13,711 nt of DNA from Aphodousia sp048520025 (GTDB lineage: Bacteria; Pseudomonadota; Gammaproteobacteria; Burkholderiales; Burkholderiaceae_F), in contig DBFZTP010000146.1 in the NCBI GenBank assembly GCA_048520025.1, positions 1 through 13,711 on the forward strand. The letters are read 5' to 3'. The notes beneath the pieces are model-generated. The model ran no database searches, was not told the DNA's origin, and saw nothing but the letters and a program-made list of their open reading frames with translations. The translations under genes were made by a program, and so were the position numbers. Of the stretch, positions 6,109 to 13,711 are shown in pieces; the first letter of the stretch is position 1; each line of letters opens with the position of its first letter.

Positions 6109-8202
6109 ATGAAGCAAACCGACCTTTTCGATCAACAGCCTTCTCTTTTTGACGAGTCTGTCTCGACGCAAAAGCCTGATGAAAAAGTAAATCTTGAAGC
6201 GCATGTAGAAGAGCTTCGAGAAAAGCTTGAACGTTGGAATTACGAATACTACGTCTTGGATACACCTTCTGTTCCCGATAGCGAATACGACCGAGTGTTT
6301 CAAGAGTTGGTTGAACTGGAAACGACACACCCTGAACTTATGTCAGAGACCTCACCCACGCAACGTGTGGGCGGCGCCGTTAGAAGTGATATGGCAAAAG
6401 TCACTCATGCGGTTCCGATGCTATCCATTCACACAGAAACCGACTTTGAAGCAACGGGAGCTGAAGCTTTTGATGAACGCGTGCGCAAGGCTTTGGGAAC
6501 AGAAGACGACGTTGAGTACGATGCTGAGCTCAAGTTTGATGGTTTAGCAATTAATTTGCGCTATGAAGATGGCGTCTTGGTGAGCGGCGCCACGCGAGGT
6601 GACGGTACGGTCGGTGAAGATGTGACTGCGAACGTGAAGACCATTCGTACGATTCCGTTGCGACTGCCCGAAGACGCTCCTCGCATCTTAGAAGTACGAG
6701 GCGAAGTGATCATGCATAAGAGCGACTTTGAAAAGCTCAATGATCAACAACGCATGGAAGGTCAAAAGACCTTCGTCAATCCTCGAAACGCTGCGGCCGG
6801 TTGCCTGCGCCAATTGGATCCTAAAGTGACGGCCAAGCGTCGTTTGCGATTCTATGCCTATGGTGTGGGGGAGGTGTCTCACTCGTTAGCTACGACCCAC
6901 TCAGGCATTTTGGATGAACTGAGTCGCTTTGGTTTTCCGGTAGCCAAAGAGCGAGAAGTGGTTAAGGGATGGAAGGCATTGGCGACTTTCCACGACCACG
7001 TACGAGAAATTAGAGCCACACTTCCCTTTGATATTGATGGCGTTGTTTACAAGGTTAACGACCTACGCTTACAGGAAGAATTGGGATTTATCTCGCGCGA
7101 GCCGCGTTGGGCTTGTGCTCACAAGTACCCGCCCGAAGAGGCAATGACGCAGGTTATCGGTATTGACGTTCAAGTGGGACGCACGGGTAAGTTGACACCG
7201 GTAGCTCGTTTAAAGCCCGTCTTTGTCGGTGGTGTGACGATTTCCAATGCTACGCTTCACAACGAAGACATCATTTCTGAGCTCGGTTTAATGATTGGGG
7301 ATCATGTGATTGTGCGACGCGCCGGCGATGTGATTCCTGAGGTCGTCTCCGTTAAAAAGGAATTGCGAGACGGCAATGAAACGGTCTTTGTGATGCCAAC
7401 CGTTTGCCCGATTTGCGGCAGTGAAACGTTCAGAGACGAAGAAGAAAAAGATACGCGTTGCACGGGCGGACTTTTCTGTCCGGCTCAGCGCAAAGAGTCG
7501 CTTGTTCACTTTGCCTCTCGTTTAGCTTTAAATATTGACGGGATGGGGGATAAGGTAATCGACCAATTGCTCGAAGCCGATCTTATTGCTACACCTGCCG
7601 ACATTTACGCTTTAAGTGATAACAAATTAATGGCTTTAGAGCGTTTTGGTGAAAAGAGCGCTCAAAAGTTGATGGCGGCCATTGAGAAAAGTAAAGAGAC
7701 GACTTTTGCTCGTTTTATCTATGCCTTAGGTATCCGTCATGTGGGAGAAAGTACGGCACGAGACTTAGCAGCGCACTTTAGAACACTTGATGCTTTGATG
7801 GCTGCGGGTACTGAAGAATTACTTCAAGTGGCCGATGTCGGAGAGGTGATTGCGGCTTCCATTATTCACTTCTTCGAAGAAGAACATAACCGTGATGTGA
7901 TCGCACAATTAATGAATGTGGGCATTCATTGGGAGACGCCTACCGAGCAAGTGACCAATGACTTGGTTTCTGGGAAAACCTTCGTGTTAACAGGCACGCT
8001 TCCGACCATGGGACGTGAAGAAGCCAAAGCACTTCTTTTAGCACAAGGCGCAAAAGTGGCGGGTTCTGTGAGCAAAAAGACGAGTTATGTCGTTGCGGGG
8101 ACAGAGGCCGGTAGCAAATTGGAAAAGGCCCAATCTTTGGGTGTGTCCGTCATTGATGAAGAACAAATGCTCAAACTTTTGAAAGGGGAAGCACTGTCAT
8201 GA
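6109..8202 (+). CDS. ligA: NAD-dependent DNA ligase LigA
   Basis: LigA seals nicks left by Okazaki-fragment processing and repair, using NAD+ and releasing AMP and NMN. The 697 residues hold: an N-terminal extension (1-26); domain Ia with YY at 47-48 and DSEYD at 57-61; the adenylation domain with active-site KFDG (Lys142); an OB fold; a four-cysteine zinc finger (C433, C436, C451, C457); helix-hairpin-helix repeats; and a BRCT domain (about 617-697). E. coli LigA is 671 residues and lacks the extension. Here the extension carries QTDLF (3-7) and QPSLF (10-14), both resembling beta-clamp-binding motifs. An in-frame GTG at 6028 lies inside zipA; I prefer ATG 6109, which has GAAGA at 6099-6103 just before it and follows the hairpin. 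Confidence 0.97.
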   Translation: MKQTDLFDQQPSLFDESVSTQKPDEKVNLEAHVEELREKLERWNYEYYVLDTPSVPDSEYDRVFQELVELETTHPELMSETSPTQRVGGAVRSDMAKVTHAVPMLSIHTETDFEATGAEAFDERVRKALGTEDDVEYDAELKFDGLAINLRYEDGVLVSGATRGDGTVGEDVTANVKTIRTIPLRLPEDAPRILEVRGEVIMHKSDFEKLNDQQRMEGQKTFVNPRNAAAGCLRQLDPKVTAKRRLRFYAYGVGEVSHSLATTHSGILDELSRFGFPVAKEREVVKGWKALATFHDHVREIRATLPFDIDGVVYKVNDLRLQEELGFISREPRWACAHKYPPEEAMTQVIGIDVQVGRTGKLTPVARLKPVFVGGVTISNATLHNEDIISELGLMIGDHVIVRRAGDVIPEVVSVKKELRDGNETVFVMPTVCPICGSETFRDEEEKDTRCTGGLFCPAQRKESLVHFASRLALNIDGMGDKVIDQLLEADLIATPADIYALSDNKLMALERFGEKSAQKLMAAIEKSKETTFARFIYALGIRHVGESTARDLAAHFRTLDALMAAGTEELLQVADVGEVIAASIIHFFEEEHNRDVIAQLMNVGIHWETPTEQVTNDLVSGKTFVLTGTLPTMGREEAKALLLAQGAKVAGSVSKKTSYVVAGTEAGSKLEKAQSLGVSVIDEEQMLKLLKGEALS

Positions 8203-8927
8203 TCGCTTTGGTAGTCGGCAGTGGGATGCAAGCCCTGCGAATTGAAAACGCAGAAGAAAAAGTTGTTCAAACGCGTTTTGGCGATGTTGATGTAACGGTG
8301 GGGCTCTTGGCGGGCAAAGAGATTGTGGTTTTGCACCGTCACGGGAAAGATCATCGCTATGCGCCTCATATGATTCCGTCTCGTGCACAAATGCTCGCAT
8401 TAAAACATTTGGGTGTGACGAAGATTTTGGCCACGGGCACGGTTGGCGGAATGTCTGCTGAAAACGCTCCAGGTCACTATTCTCTACCCGATCAAATCAT
8501 TGATTACACATCGGGACGTGAGTCGACCTATTGGGGATGCGAAGGATTTGATAATCAACATATTGACTTCACGAATCCCTTCTCTGAGTCTTTGCGTAAG
8601 GCTCTTTTAGAGGCCGCCAAAGATTTGAAGATTTATGTTGAACCCAAAGGGTGTTACGCTTGCTCACAAGGCCCTCGGTTAGAGACGGCCGCTGAGGTAC
8701 GTCGCATGGTGATGGACGGCGCAGACATGGTTGGGATGACGGCGATGCCGGAGGCGGCTTTAGCACGAGAACTCGGCATGGACTATGCGTTACTGACAGC
8801 AAGCGTGAATTGGGGAGCGGGTTTAGCCGGAGCCAATGCGCTGGACTTTAGTGAAATTCAAGAGACGATGCAAAAAGTAGCTGTCGGTTTGACGGGCATT
8901 TTAAGTCAAACGGTAAAGCTACTCTAA
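8199..8927 (+). CDS. Purine nucleoside phosphorylase, likely S-methyl-5'-thioinosine phosphorylase
   Basis: This 242-residue protein belongs to the PNP/MTAP family, which cleaves purine nucleosides with phosphate in the cytosol. Visible family motifs are GSG (7-9), LHRHG (45-49), HMIPSRA (57-63), GTVGG (80-84), DQIIDYTSGRES and GMTAMPEAALARE (179-191). The Asn at 204 in SVNWGAG stands where adenine-specific MTAP has Asp, and Asn there favours 6-oxopurines. With the DQIIDYT-type sequence this points to methylthioinosine phosphorylase (the Pseudomonas PA3004 type), which salvages deaminated methylthioadenosine; inosine/guanosine PNP is the alternative. The ATG overlaps the ligA stop (ATGA), and AAGGGGA at 8183-8189 is its ribosome site, so translation is probably coupled to ligA. 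The family is sure and the exact substrate is inferred. Confidence 0.85.
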   Translation: MIALVVGSGMQALRIENAEEKVVQTRFGDVDVTVGLLAGKEIVVLHRHGKDHRYAPHMIPSRAQMLALKHLGVTKILATGTVGGMSAENAPGHYSLPDQIIDYTSGRESTYWGCEGFDNQHIDFTNPFSESLRKALLEAAKDLKIYVEPKGCYACSQGPRLETAAEVRRMVMDGADMVGMTAMPEAALARELGMDYALLTASVNWGAGLAGANALDFSEIQETMQKVAVGLTGILSQTVKLL

Positions 8928-8957
8928 GACACCGCCGAGTGAGATCGGAGGAAAAGT

Positions 8958-9746
8958 ATGGAAATACTTGGTTTTATTTTGGTCGGGACGTGCGTCGGCA
9001 CGTTTGGCACCTTAATCGGTTTAGGTGGCGGTCTGATTCTTGTACCGCTATTTATGTTCACGATGCTCGCTCCTAACGGCACCACTTTTGATACTGTGCA
9101 ACAAGTCATTGGGACGAGCTTATTTGCGGTTACTTGCAATGCGGTCTCTGGGGCCTACGCCTACCTTCGTCAAAGACGAATCATGTTCAGAGCAGCGATT
9201 CCTTTCGCTTTAGCGACAATCCCAGGGGCATTTACGGGCAGTCTTGTTTCTCAATACTTCACAGGGGCCGGATTTTCTGTTGCTTTCGGTACGCTTTTAG
9301 CGGTATTGGGTTGTTTCATGTACTGGAAGTCCAACTCCAAGCGGGCGACAGCCTCTGCTGAAGGCTTTGACCCGGCTACCGCAAAATTTAATCTTCCGCT
9401 GGGTATTGCTCTGACTTTTTGCGTTGGGTTCATTTCAACGATCTTTGGGATTGGCGGTGGCATTATTGATGTGCCGATGATGGTCTTTATTCTTGGTTTC
9501 CCGGCTCAAATTGCTGTTGCCTCATCGACCTTTATTTTGATGGTGAGTTCACTGGTCGGTACGATCAGCCACGGGATGTTAGGGCATATTGTCTTGCTTC
9601 CGGCAGTTTGTATCGGTGCAGGTTGTGTTTTAGGTGCTCAAATTGGAGCGCGACTCTCGAAGAGGAGCAAACCGAAGGTCTTGGTCATTATTCTTTCGGT
9701 AACCATGGTATTTATGGGTATCCAATTGATTTATCGTGGCCTTTAA
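8958..9746 (+). CDS. TauE/SafE family (DUF81) membrane permease
   Basis: This 262-residue polytopic membrane protein probably has about eight helices in two repeats. Each repeat opens with the family motif: GLGGGLILVP at 21-30 and GIGGGIIDVP at 164-173. TauE/SafE proteins export or import small organic or sulfur anions such as sulfite, sulfoacetate or taurine-related compounds; the substrate here cannot be read from sequence. A strong ribosome site GGAGGA (8947-8952), five bases before the ATG, fixes the start. The gene follows the nucleoside phosphorylase by 30 bases with no terminator between, so it should share its transcript, and a strong terminator follows it. No sulfur-oxidation or taurine genes are nearby to suggest a substrate, though methylthio-purine salvage next door is also sulfur-related. 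Confidence 0.88.
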   Translation: MEILGFILVGTCVGTFGTLIGLGGGLILVPLFMFTMLAPNGTTFDTVQQVIGTSLFAVTCNAVSGAYAYLRQRRIMFRAAIPFALATIPGAFTGSLVSQYFTGAGFSVAFGTLLAVLGCFMYWKSNSKRATASAEGFDPATAKFNLPLGIALTFCVGFISTIFGIGGGIIDVPMMVFILGFPAQIAVASSTFILMVSSLVGTISHGMLGHIVLLPAVCIGAGCVLGAQIGARLSKRSKPKVLVIILSVTMVFMGIQLIYRGL

Positions 9747-9789
9747 TCGGCAGAGTTACCTGTTTTCCTTGAGATTTAAAAAATGATGG

Positions 9790-9827
9790 CGGTCTGGTTG
9801 GGTAGAAAATCAGACCGTTTATTTTTT
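9790..9827 (+). terminator. Rho-independent terminator closing the ligA transcript
   Basis: CGGTCTG (9790-9796) pairs perfectly with CAGACCG (9811-9817) around a 14-base loop, followed immediately by TTTATTTTTT. It lies 43 bases after the permease stop, between convergent genes. An A6 run at 9778-9783 upstream could give weak termination on the minus strand too, but with a six-base gap from the stem. Confidence 0.85.
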
Positions 9828-9845
9828 GCCTAGAAAATCTGATGA

Positions 9846-10295
9846 TTAGAGGACTTGCTGTAAAACGATCATATCTATGAGTTGCACACCATCTTCGACA
9901 ATGGGTTGTTCATAGTTGTCTGTAAAGAAATTCTTAATACGGTGAGAAATTTTGAACCCGCACTTTTCGTAGAAGGGGAGTGTAGCAGGACTTTCACCTG
10001 TGCCAACGAGTAAAACCTTATACCGTCCCTTGTAAGTGTTCTTAACATGATCAATCAGAAACTTCCCCCAACCTTGCTTTTGAAAATTTGGGGCAACAGC
10101 TAGGTTTTTAATCTCTATCGTCTCTTCATTTTCAACAGTAACGACACAAACACCGACTGTTTCGGCTGCATCATTTTGCAGAATAAAAAGCGTCCCACGA
10201 TCTAAATATCGATCAATCATGCGCTCAGACTCATCGGCGAGGAGCAATAAGGGTAAATACGCTTTTTTGTTTTCAGAGACAATATGAATTTGCAT
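9846..10295 (-). CDS. GNAT family N-acetyltransferase, YvbK-like
   Basis: This 149-residue protein has the GNAT fold, which moves acetyl from acetyl-CoA to an amine. The acetyl-CoA loop is FQKQGWGK (71-78) after the strand IEIKNLAV, and the second conserved motif is FYEKCGF (108-114). The opening LLLLADESERMIDRYL and the ending FFTDNYEQPIVEDGVQLIDMIVL resemble the YvbK type of Bacillus; the acceptor is unknown. The start codon is only two bases after the glnD stop and has no clear ribosome site, so it probably relies on ribosomes finishing glnD. A 120-base stretch (10021-10140) is 38% G+C by hand count, against 51% in glnD (11041-11160), which suggests later acquisition. Confidence 0.85.
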   Translation of the reverse strand: MQIHIVSENKKAYLPLLLLADESERMIDRYLDRGTLFILQNDAAETVGVCVVTVENEETIEIKNLAVAPNFQKQGWGKFLIDHVKNTYKGRYKVLLVGTGESPATLPFYEKCGFKISHRIKNFFTDNYEQPIVEDGVQLIDMIVLQQVL

Positions 10296-10309
10296 GTTTA
10301 AAAAAACTT
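10296..10309 (-). other. T7 run at the glnD stop codon, possible slippage site
   Basis: Read on the minus strand, the end of glnD is AAG TTT TTT TAA, then AC and the ATG of the acetyltransferase. Seven T residues (A7 at 10300-10306 on the plus strand) run into the stop. A one-base backward slip on the last Phe codon would read TTA AAC ATG and join GlnD to the acetyltransferase in frame. The run may be chance; no stimulatory structure was identified. Confidence 0.3.
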
Positions 10310-12862
10310 GGGTGTTACGGCATCCATTAGAGCGTTTTCTAATTTCACCGTTGTATCAATGTCTGCCAATGCAGGGCCGTCAATCAAGAAAACGTCTTCA
10401 ACGCGCTCGCCCATTGTCATAATCTTAGCGGTCTGCAGATTAATGCCGTATTGCTTTAAGACACGCGCAATATCGTAAAGAAGTCCGATTCTGTCCGTGC
10501 ATACCACCGAGAGCAGATAGTTTTGACCGGATTCATCCGGTTCAATTTTGATCATGGGCTCAACCGGGAAGTGGCGAGAGCGACGTGAGAAGCGGGCCGG
10601 TTTTGTTTCCGGTAGCGGTTTGGGGTTACGCAACCAATCCGTGAGTTCACGATTCACGTCATCAATTAACTCATCTAAATCCCGTCCGCCGTTGTCGCTT
10701 ACAACGAATGTATCGAGAGCATATTGGTCGGTCGTCGTGTAGATGCGAGCATCTAAAACTGAGAAGCGTTTCTTTTGTAAGAAAGCCAAAATGCGAGCAA
10801 AAAGAAGGTGTTGGTCTTCAATGTAAACCATCACTTCAAGTCCGGTTCCTTGCGCTACAGTGCGAGAGCGAACAAGGATATTGTCTTCTGGATCACGGCG
10901 AGCCAACTCAATGGTTTGCCAAGCAATACCTTCGGCGGTGTGACGCAAGAAGTACTGCAGTGTGAGTTTTTTCCAAATCTTGGCGATGGTTCGCTCTTCG
11001 ATGGCCGCGGCCAAAATGAGTGCCTTGGCTTCCTTTTGTCGCATGAGTAAGAAGTCATCACCACTGGGTGCACCGCCACTACGGATTAAAGGGAGGGCTT
11101 GCCAATAGAGTTGTTGCAAAAGCTGACTCTTCCATTGGTTCCAGACCTTGGGGCTTGTTGCACGAATGTCGCACACAGTGAGTAAGAAAAGGGCGTTGAG
11201 ACGTTCGACGTTCCCCACCGTTTTAGCAAAGCGTTCGATCACTTCAGGGTTGGAGAGATCTTGCTTTTGAGCAACAACACTCATGGTGAGGTGTTCTTTC
11301 ACCAAGAAGACCAAGAAGTCCGTGGTTTCTTTATCAATACGGAAACGTTCACAGAACGTTTTCACGATTTCAGCACCCTTAACCTCGTGTTGACCGCCCA
11401 AACCCTTACCGATGTCATGGAAAAGCGCAGCTAAGACCAAACGCCAGTTTTCGTGCATGGACTGCATAATGCCCGTGCAGATGGGATACTCATGAGCGTA
11501 TTCACTTCGGGTGAAGTAACGAATGTTGCGTACAACTCGCATTGTATGTTGATCAACCGTATATGCATGAAAAAGGTCATGCTGCATTTGACCGACGAGG
11601 TGATTAAATTCTGGCAAGAAGCGACCCAAGATGCCCCATTGATTAAGGTCCATTAAAGCGTGACTGACGCCATGGGGCATTTTGATGATCTGCATGAACA
11701 TCTGTTTATTTTGTTCATCTTCTCTAAAAGCTCGATCAATACGAAAGCGCGCACGCAAAAGGGCGCGAAGCAGGCCGGAGCCCAAACGCTTTAAAACTTG
11801 TGAACTTTCTAGCAAATAAAAACAGCGCAAGATGGCATTCGGGTCTTGCTTAAACGCGTCCGAGTGCGTGATATCCAACGTGTAGCCACGCGCAATGAAG
11901 GTTTGATCAAGGACCACCTCTTGAACATCCTTTTCGGGGAAAAGGTGTTCTTGAAGCATCTGCATGAAGATTTCAGAAAACTGCGTTACAGTCTTAGCCG
12001 TGAGGTAATAGCGCTTCATTAAGGCTTCGCTTGCCAATTGAAGCTCTGTACTCTTGTAGCCGGCGGCTTCGGCCATCGGTGTTTGAAGGTCGAAAATCAG
12101 TCGGTCTTCGTGGCGCTTTGACAAGAGGTGCAAAAGAATACGGGTGTGTTTTAGAGAGTAATCTGCCGCTTTTAACTGTCCGCACTCTTCTTCTGTGATC
12201 GTACCGATTCGCAACATATCATCGGCGGTTGCGCCAAGTCCTGCCGCATGAGAGCACCAAAAAAGCACTTGAAGGTCACGCAAACCGCCCGGGCTTTCTT
12301 TGACGTTGGGCTCTAACGCATAGGGCGTGTTTTCAAATTTTTGATGGCGTTGTGCCATCTCAAATTCTTTGGCACGGAAAAACGTTGCGCTATCTAAAGC
12401 TTCAAAGAAAGCTTTACGAAGTTCATTAAAAAGGTATGGATCACCATCAATCAAACGGGCTTCTAAAATGGCCGTTTGAACCGTAATGTCCGAAAGACTT
12501 TCTTCGACAGCTTCAGAGATCGTTCGAACCGAGTGACCGATCGTCAAGCCACTGTCCCAAAGGGTTGAGACGAAATTTTCAATCGTTACTTTAAGTTCGT
12601 CAGAAGCATCTTCGGGCATCAAAATCATGATGTCCAAATCGGAGTAGGGGAAGAGTTCTCGGCGACCGTACCCCCCTAATGCCAAAAGTGAAACGCAAGG
12701 GGGGATTTGTGCTTGGTGCGCAAGTGCCGTGATGAGATCATCCGCAGCTTGGGAATGAGATCGAAGGTAATGGTTAACATCACCATGGGCGAAAAACACC
12801 TCGGCAAGCGCCTCACGTTGAGATTGAAATCGTTGAGTTAAGGCACCGGGCATTTTTCGCAT
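10298..12862 (-). CDS. glnD: Bifunctional [protein-PII] uridylyltransferase/uridylyl-removing enzyme GlnD
   Basis: GlnD senses glutamine and attaches or removes UMP on PII proteins (GlnB/GlnK), setting glutamine synthetase activity and nitrogen gene expression. The 854 residues (E. coli: 890) show the full domain order. The nucleotidyltransferase motif GGYGRRELFPYSDLD is at 63-77, with metal-binding Asp75 and Asp77. A helical GlnD-specific region follows, then the HD hydrolase domain with FHDIGKG (His482-Asp483). Two C-terminal ACT domains, which bind glutamine, start near residues 673 and 780. No key residue appears lost. ATG at 12862 is chosen; ATG at 12853 (Met4) is an alternative, and neither has a clear ribosome site. 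It follows map by 17 bases, an arrangement common in betaproteobacteria. Confidence 0.97.
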   Translation of the reverse strand: MRKMPGALTQRFQSQREALAEVFFAHGDVNHYLRSHSQAADDLITALAHQAQIPPCVSLLALGGYGRRELFPYSDLDIMILMPEDASDELKVTIENFVSTLWDSGLTIGHSVRTISEAVEESLSDITVQTAILEARLIDGDPYLFNELRKAFFEALDSATFFRAKEFEMAQRHQKFENTPYALEPNVKESPGGLRDLQVLFWCSHAAGLGATADDMLRIGTITEEECGQLKAADYSLKHTRILLHLLSKRHEDRLIFDLQTPMAEAAGYKSTELQLASEALMKRYYLTAKTVTQFSEIFMQMLQEHLFPEKDVQEVVLDQTFIARGYTLDITHSDAFKQDPNAILRCFYLLESSQVLKRLGSGLLRALLRARFRIDRAFREDEQNKQMFMQIIKMPHGVSHALMDLNQWGILGRFLPEFNHLVGQMQHDLFHAYTVDQHTMRVVRNIRYFTRSEYAHEYPICTGIMQSMHENWRLVLAALFHDIGKGLGGQHEVKGAEIVKTFCERFRIDKETTDFLVFLVKEHLTMSVVAQKQDLSNPEVIERFAKTVGNVERLNALFLLTVCDIRATSPKVWNQWKSQLLQQLYWQALPLIRSGGAPSGDDFLLMRQKEAKALILAAAIEERTIAKIWKKLTLQYFLRHTAEGIAWQTIELARRDPEDNILVRSRTVAQGTGLEVMVYIEDQHLLFARILAFLQKKRFSVLDARIYTTTDQYALDTFVVSDNGGRDLDELIDDVNRELTDWLRNPKPLPETKPARFSRRSRHFPVEPMIKIEPDESGQNYLLSVVCTDRIGLLYDIARVLKQYGINLQTAKIMTMGERVEDVFLIDGPALADIDTTVKLENALMDAVTPKFF

Positions 12863-12879
12863 CCATTGATGTTTGAGTT

Positions 12880-13692
12880 TTACTTTAATTTTGCCTTGAT
12901 AAAGTCAGGCAATTCCGGATACCCTTCACTTAAGGTGAGGACTTCATAACCGGTTTCAGTCACTAAAACCGTGTGTTCCCACTGAGCAGACAAGGAACGG
13001 TCACGCGTTACCACGGTCCAACCGTCATTTAAATCAGAGATGTGGCGGGAACCGGAATTTAACATCGGCTCAACCGTAAAGATCATGCCGGGTTTTAAAA
13101 TCACGTTGTTGTCGCGCGTATCGTAGTGGCAAACAAAGGGATCTTCATGAAACTCTTTGCCGATGCCGTGTCCACCGTATTCATGCACAACAGATAAGCC
13201 TTGTTCTTTAGCAAACTTTTCGCAGGCAATGCCGACTTCGTTCAAACTTACGCCTGGTTTAATCGCATCGATACCGCGCCACATGCATTCATAACAGGCT
13301 TCAACCAAGAATTTGCCGGCAACGGGGATTTTGTTGCCAACCATAAACATGCGAGACGTGTCACCGTAGTAACCATCAAGAATCACCGTCACGTCGATAT
13401 TGACGATATCGCCTTTCTTTAAAGCTTTTTCAGAGGGAATACCGTGACAGACAACGTGGTTAATGGAGATGCAGGTCGCACCGGGATAGGGTGTAAAGCC
13501 TCGCGGAGCGTAGCCCAAGCAAGCGCTTTTGGCGTTATTTTCTTCCATGAACTTGAGCATCTTTTGGTCAAGTTCAAGCGTGGTGACGCCTGCCTTGACA
13601 AAAGGTGCAATAAAGTCAAGAACTTGCGATGCCAAACGGCAAGCGTGACGCATGCCTTCAATTTCTTCAGGCGTTTTAATCGTTACGGACAT
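12880..13692 (-). CDS. map: Methionine aminopeptidase, type I
   Basis: Map removes the N-terminal methionine from new proteins in the cytosol. The 270 residues are normal for the short bacterial type Ia enzyme, with no N-terminal extension. All five metal ligands are visible: Asp100, Asp111, His175 (in GGHGIG), Glu208 (TVEPM) and Glu239 (QWEH). The substrate-contacting His83 (in NHVVCHGIP) and His182 are also present. The full gene lies in the window, with only 19 bases upstream, so the promoter is not seen and the ribosome site is not evident. In many proteobacteria rpsB-tsf is divergent from map, so the leader beyond the right edge may be shared with rpsB. It is probably the first gene of a map-glnD-acetyltransferase transcript. 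Confidence 0.98.
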   Translation of the reverse strand: MSVTIKTPEEIEGMRHACRLASQVLDFIAPFVKAGVTTLELDQKMLKFMEENNAKSACLGYAPRGFTPYPGATCISINHVVCHGIPSEKALKKGDIVNIDVTVILDGYYGDTSRMFMVGNKIPVAGKFLVEACYECMWRGIDAIKPGVSLNEVGIACEKFAKEQGLSVVHEYGGHGIGKEFHEDPFVCHYDTRDNNVILKPGMIFTVEPMLNSGSRHISDLNDGWTVVTRDRSLSAQWEHTVLVTETGYEVLTLSEGYPELPDFIKAKLK

Positions 13693-13711
13693 GATAATGC
13701 TTTCATTTTTC

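Noticed and set aside
9803..9839. Repeated TAGAAAATC at 9803-9811 and 9831-9839 as a possible attachment or duplication site
   Set aside because: Nine AT-rich bases around a terminator with no mobile gene nearby; better explained by chance or by alternative terminator pairing.

Overview
The window looks like ordinary core chromosome of a betaproteobacterium. Two conserved betaproteobacterial gene orders support this: smc-zipA-ligA on the plus strand, and map-glnD on the minus strand. The SMC hinge, the large ZipA C-terminal half and the KFDG active site of LigA also match that class. Base composition is moderate (about 51% G+C in one hand-counted 120-base stretch of glnD, lower in intergenic DNA). 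That is low for Burkholderiales and would suit a host-associated Sutterella/Parasutterella-like lineage; this placement is inference. I see no rRNA, tRNA, CRISPR array, insertion sequence or phage gene.

Layout, left to right. (1) 1-884: a promoter, a TRIC/UPF0126 seven-helix membrane protein (112-831) and a strong terminator. (2) 885-4570: a leader with a perfect inverted repeat, then smc (chromosome condensation), ending at a weak terminator. (3) 4571-6094: a leader with a 10-base direct repeat and a candidate promoter, then zipA (FtsZ membrane anchor), ending at a GC-rich hairpin. (4) 6095-9827: ligA (NAD-dependent DNA ligase), a purine nucleoside phosphorylase of the methylthioinosine type overlapping ligA by 4 bases, and a TauE/SafE permease 30 bases on, closed by a strong terminator. 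(5) On the minus strand and converging on that terminator: map (methionine aminopeptidase), glnD (PII uridylyltransferase) and a small GNAT acetyltransferase, spaced 17 and 2 bases apart, so probably one transcript starting beyond the right edge.

The plus-strand cluster joins chromosome organisation (SMC), division (ZipA) and replication or repair sealing (LigA). The phosphorylase and permease behind ligA look like passengers in the same transcript. map-glnD joins protein maturation with nitrogen sensing.

I found no undescribed multi-gene system. The points most worth a second look are two tandem QxxLF-type sliding-clamp-binding motifs in an N-terminal extension of LigA, a possible tandem ZipA-like fold in ZipA, a phased direct repeat upstream of zipA, and a T7 run at the glnD stop that places the following GNAT gene in the -1 frame.
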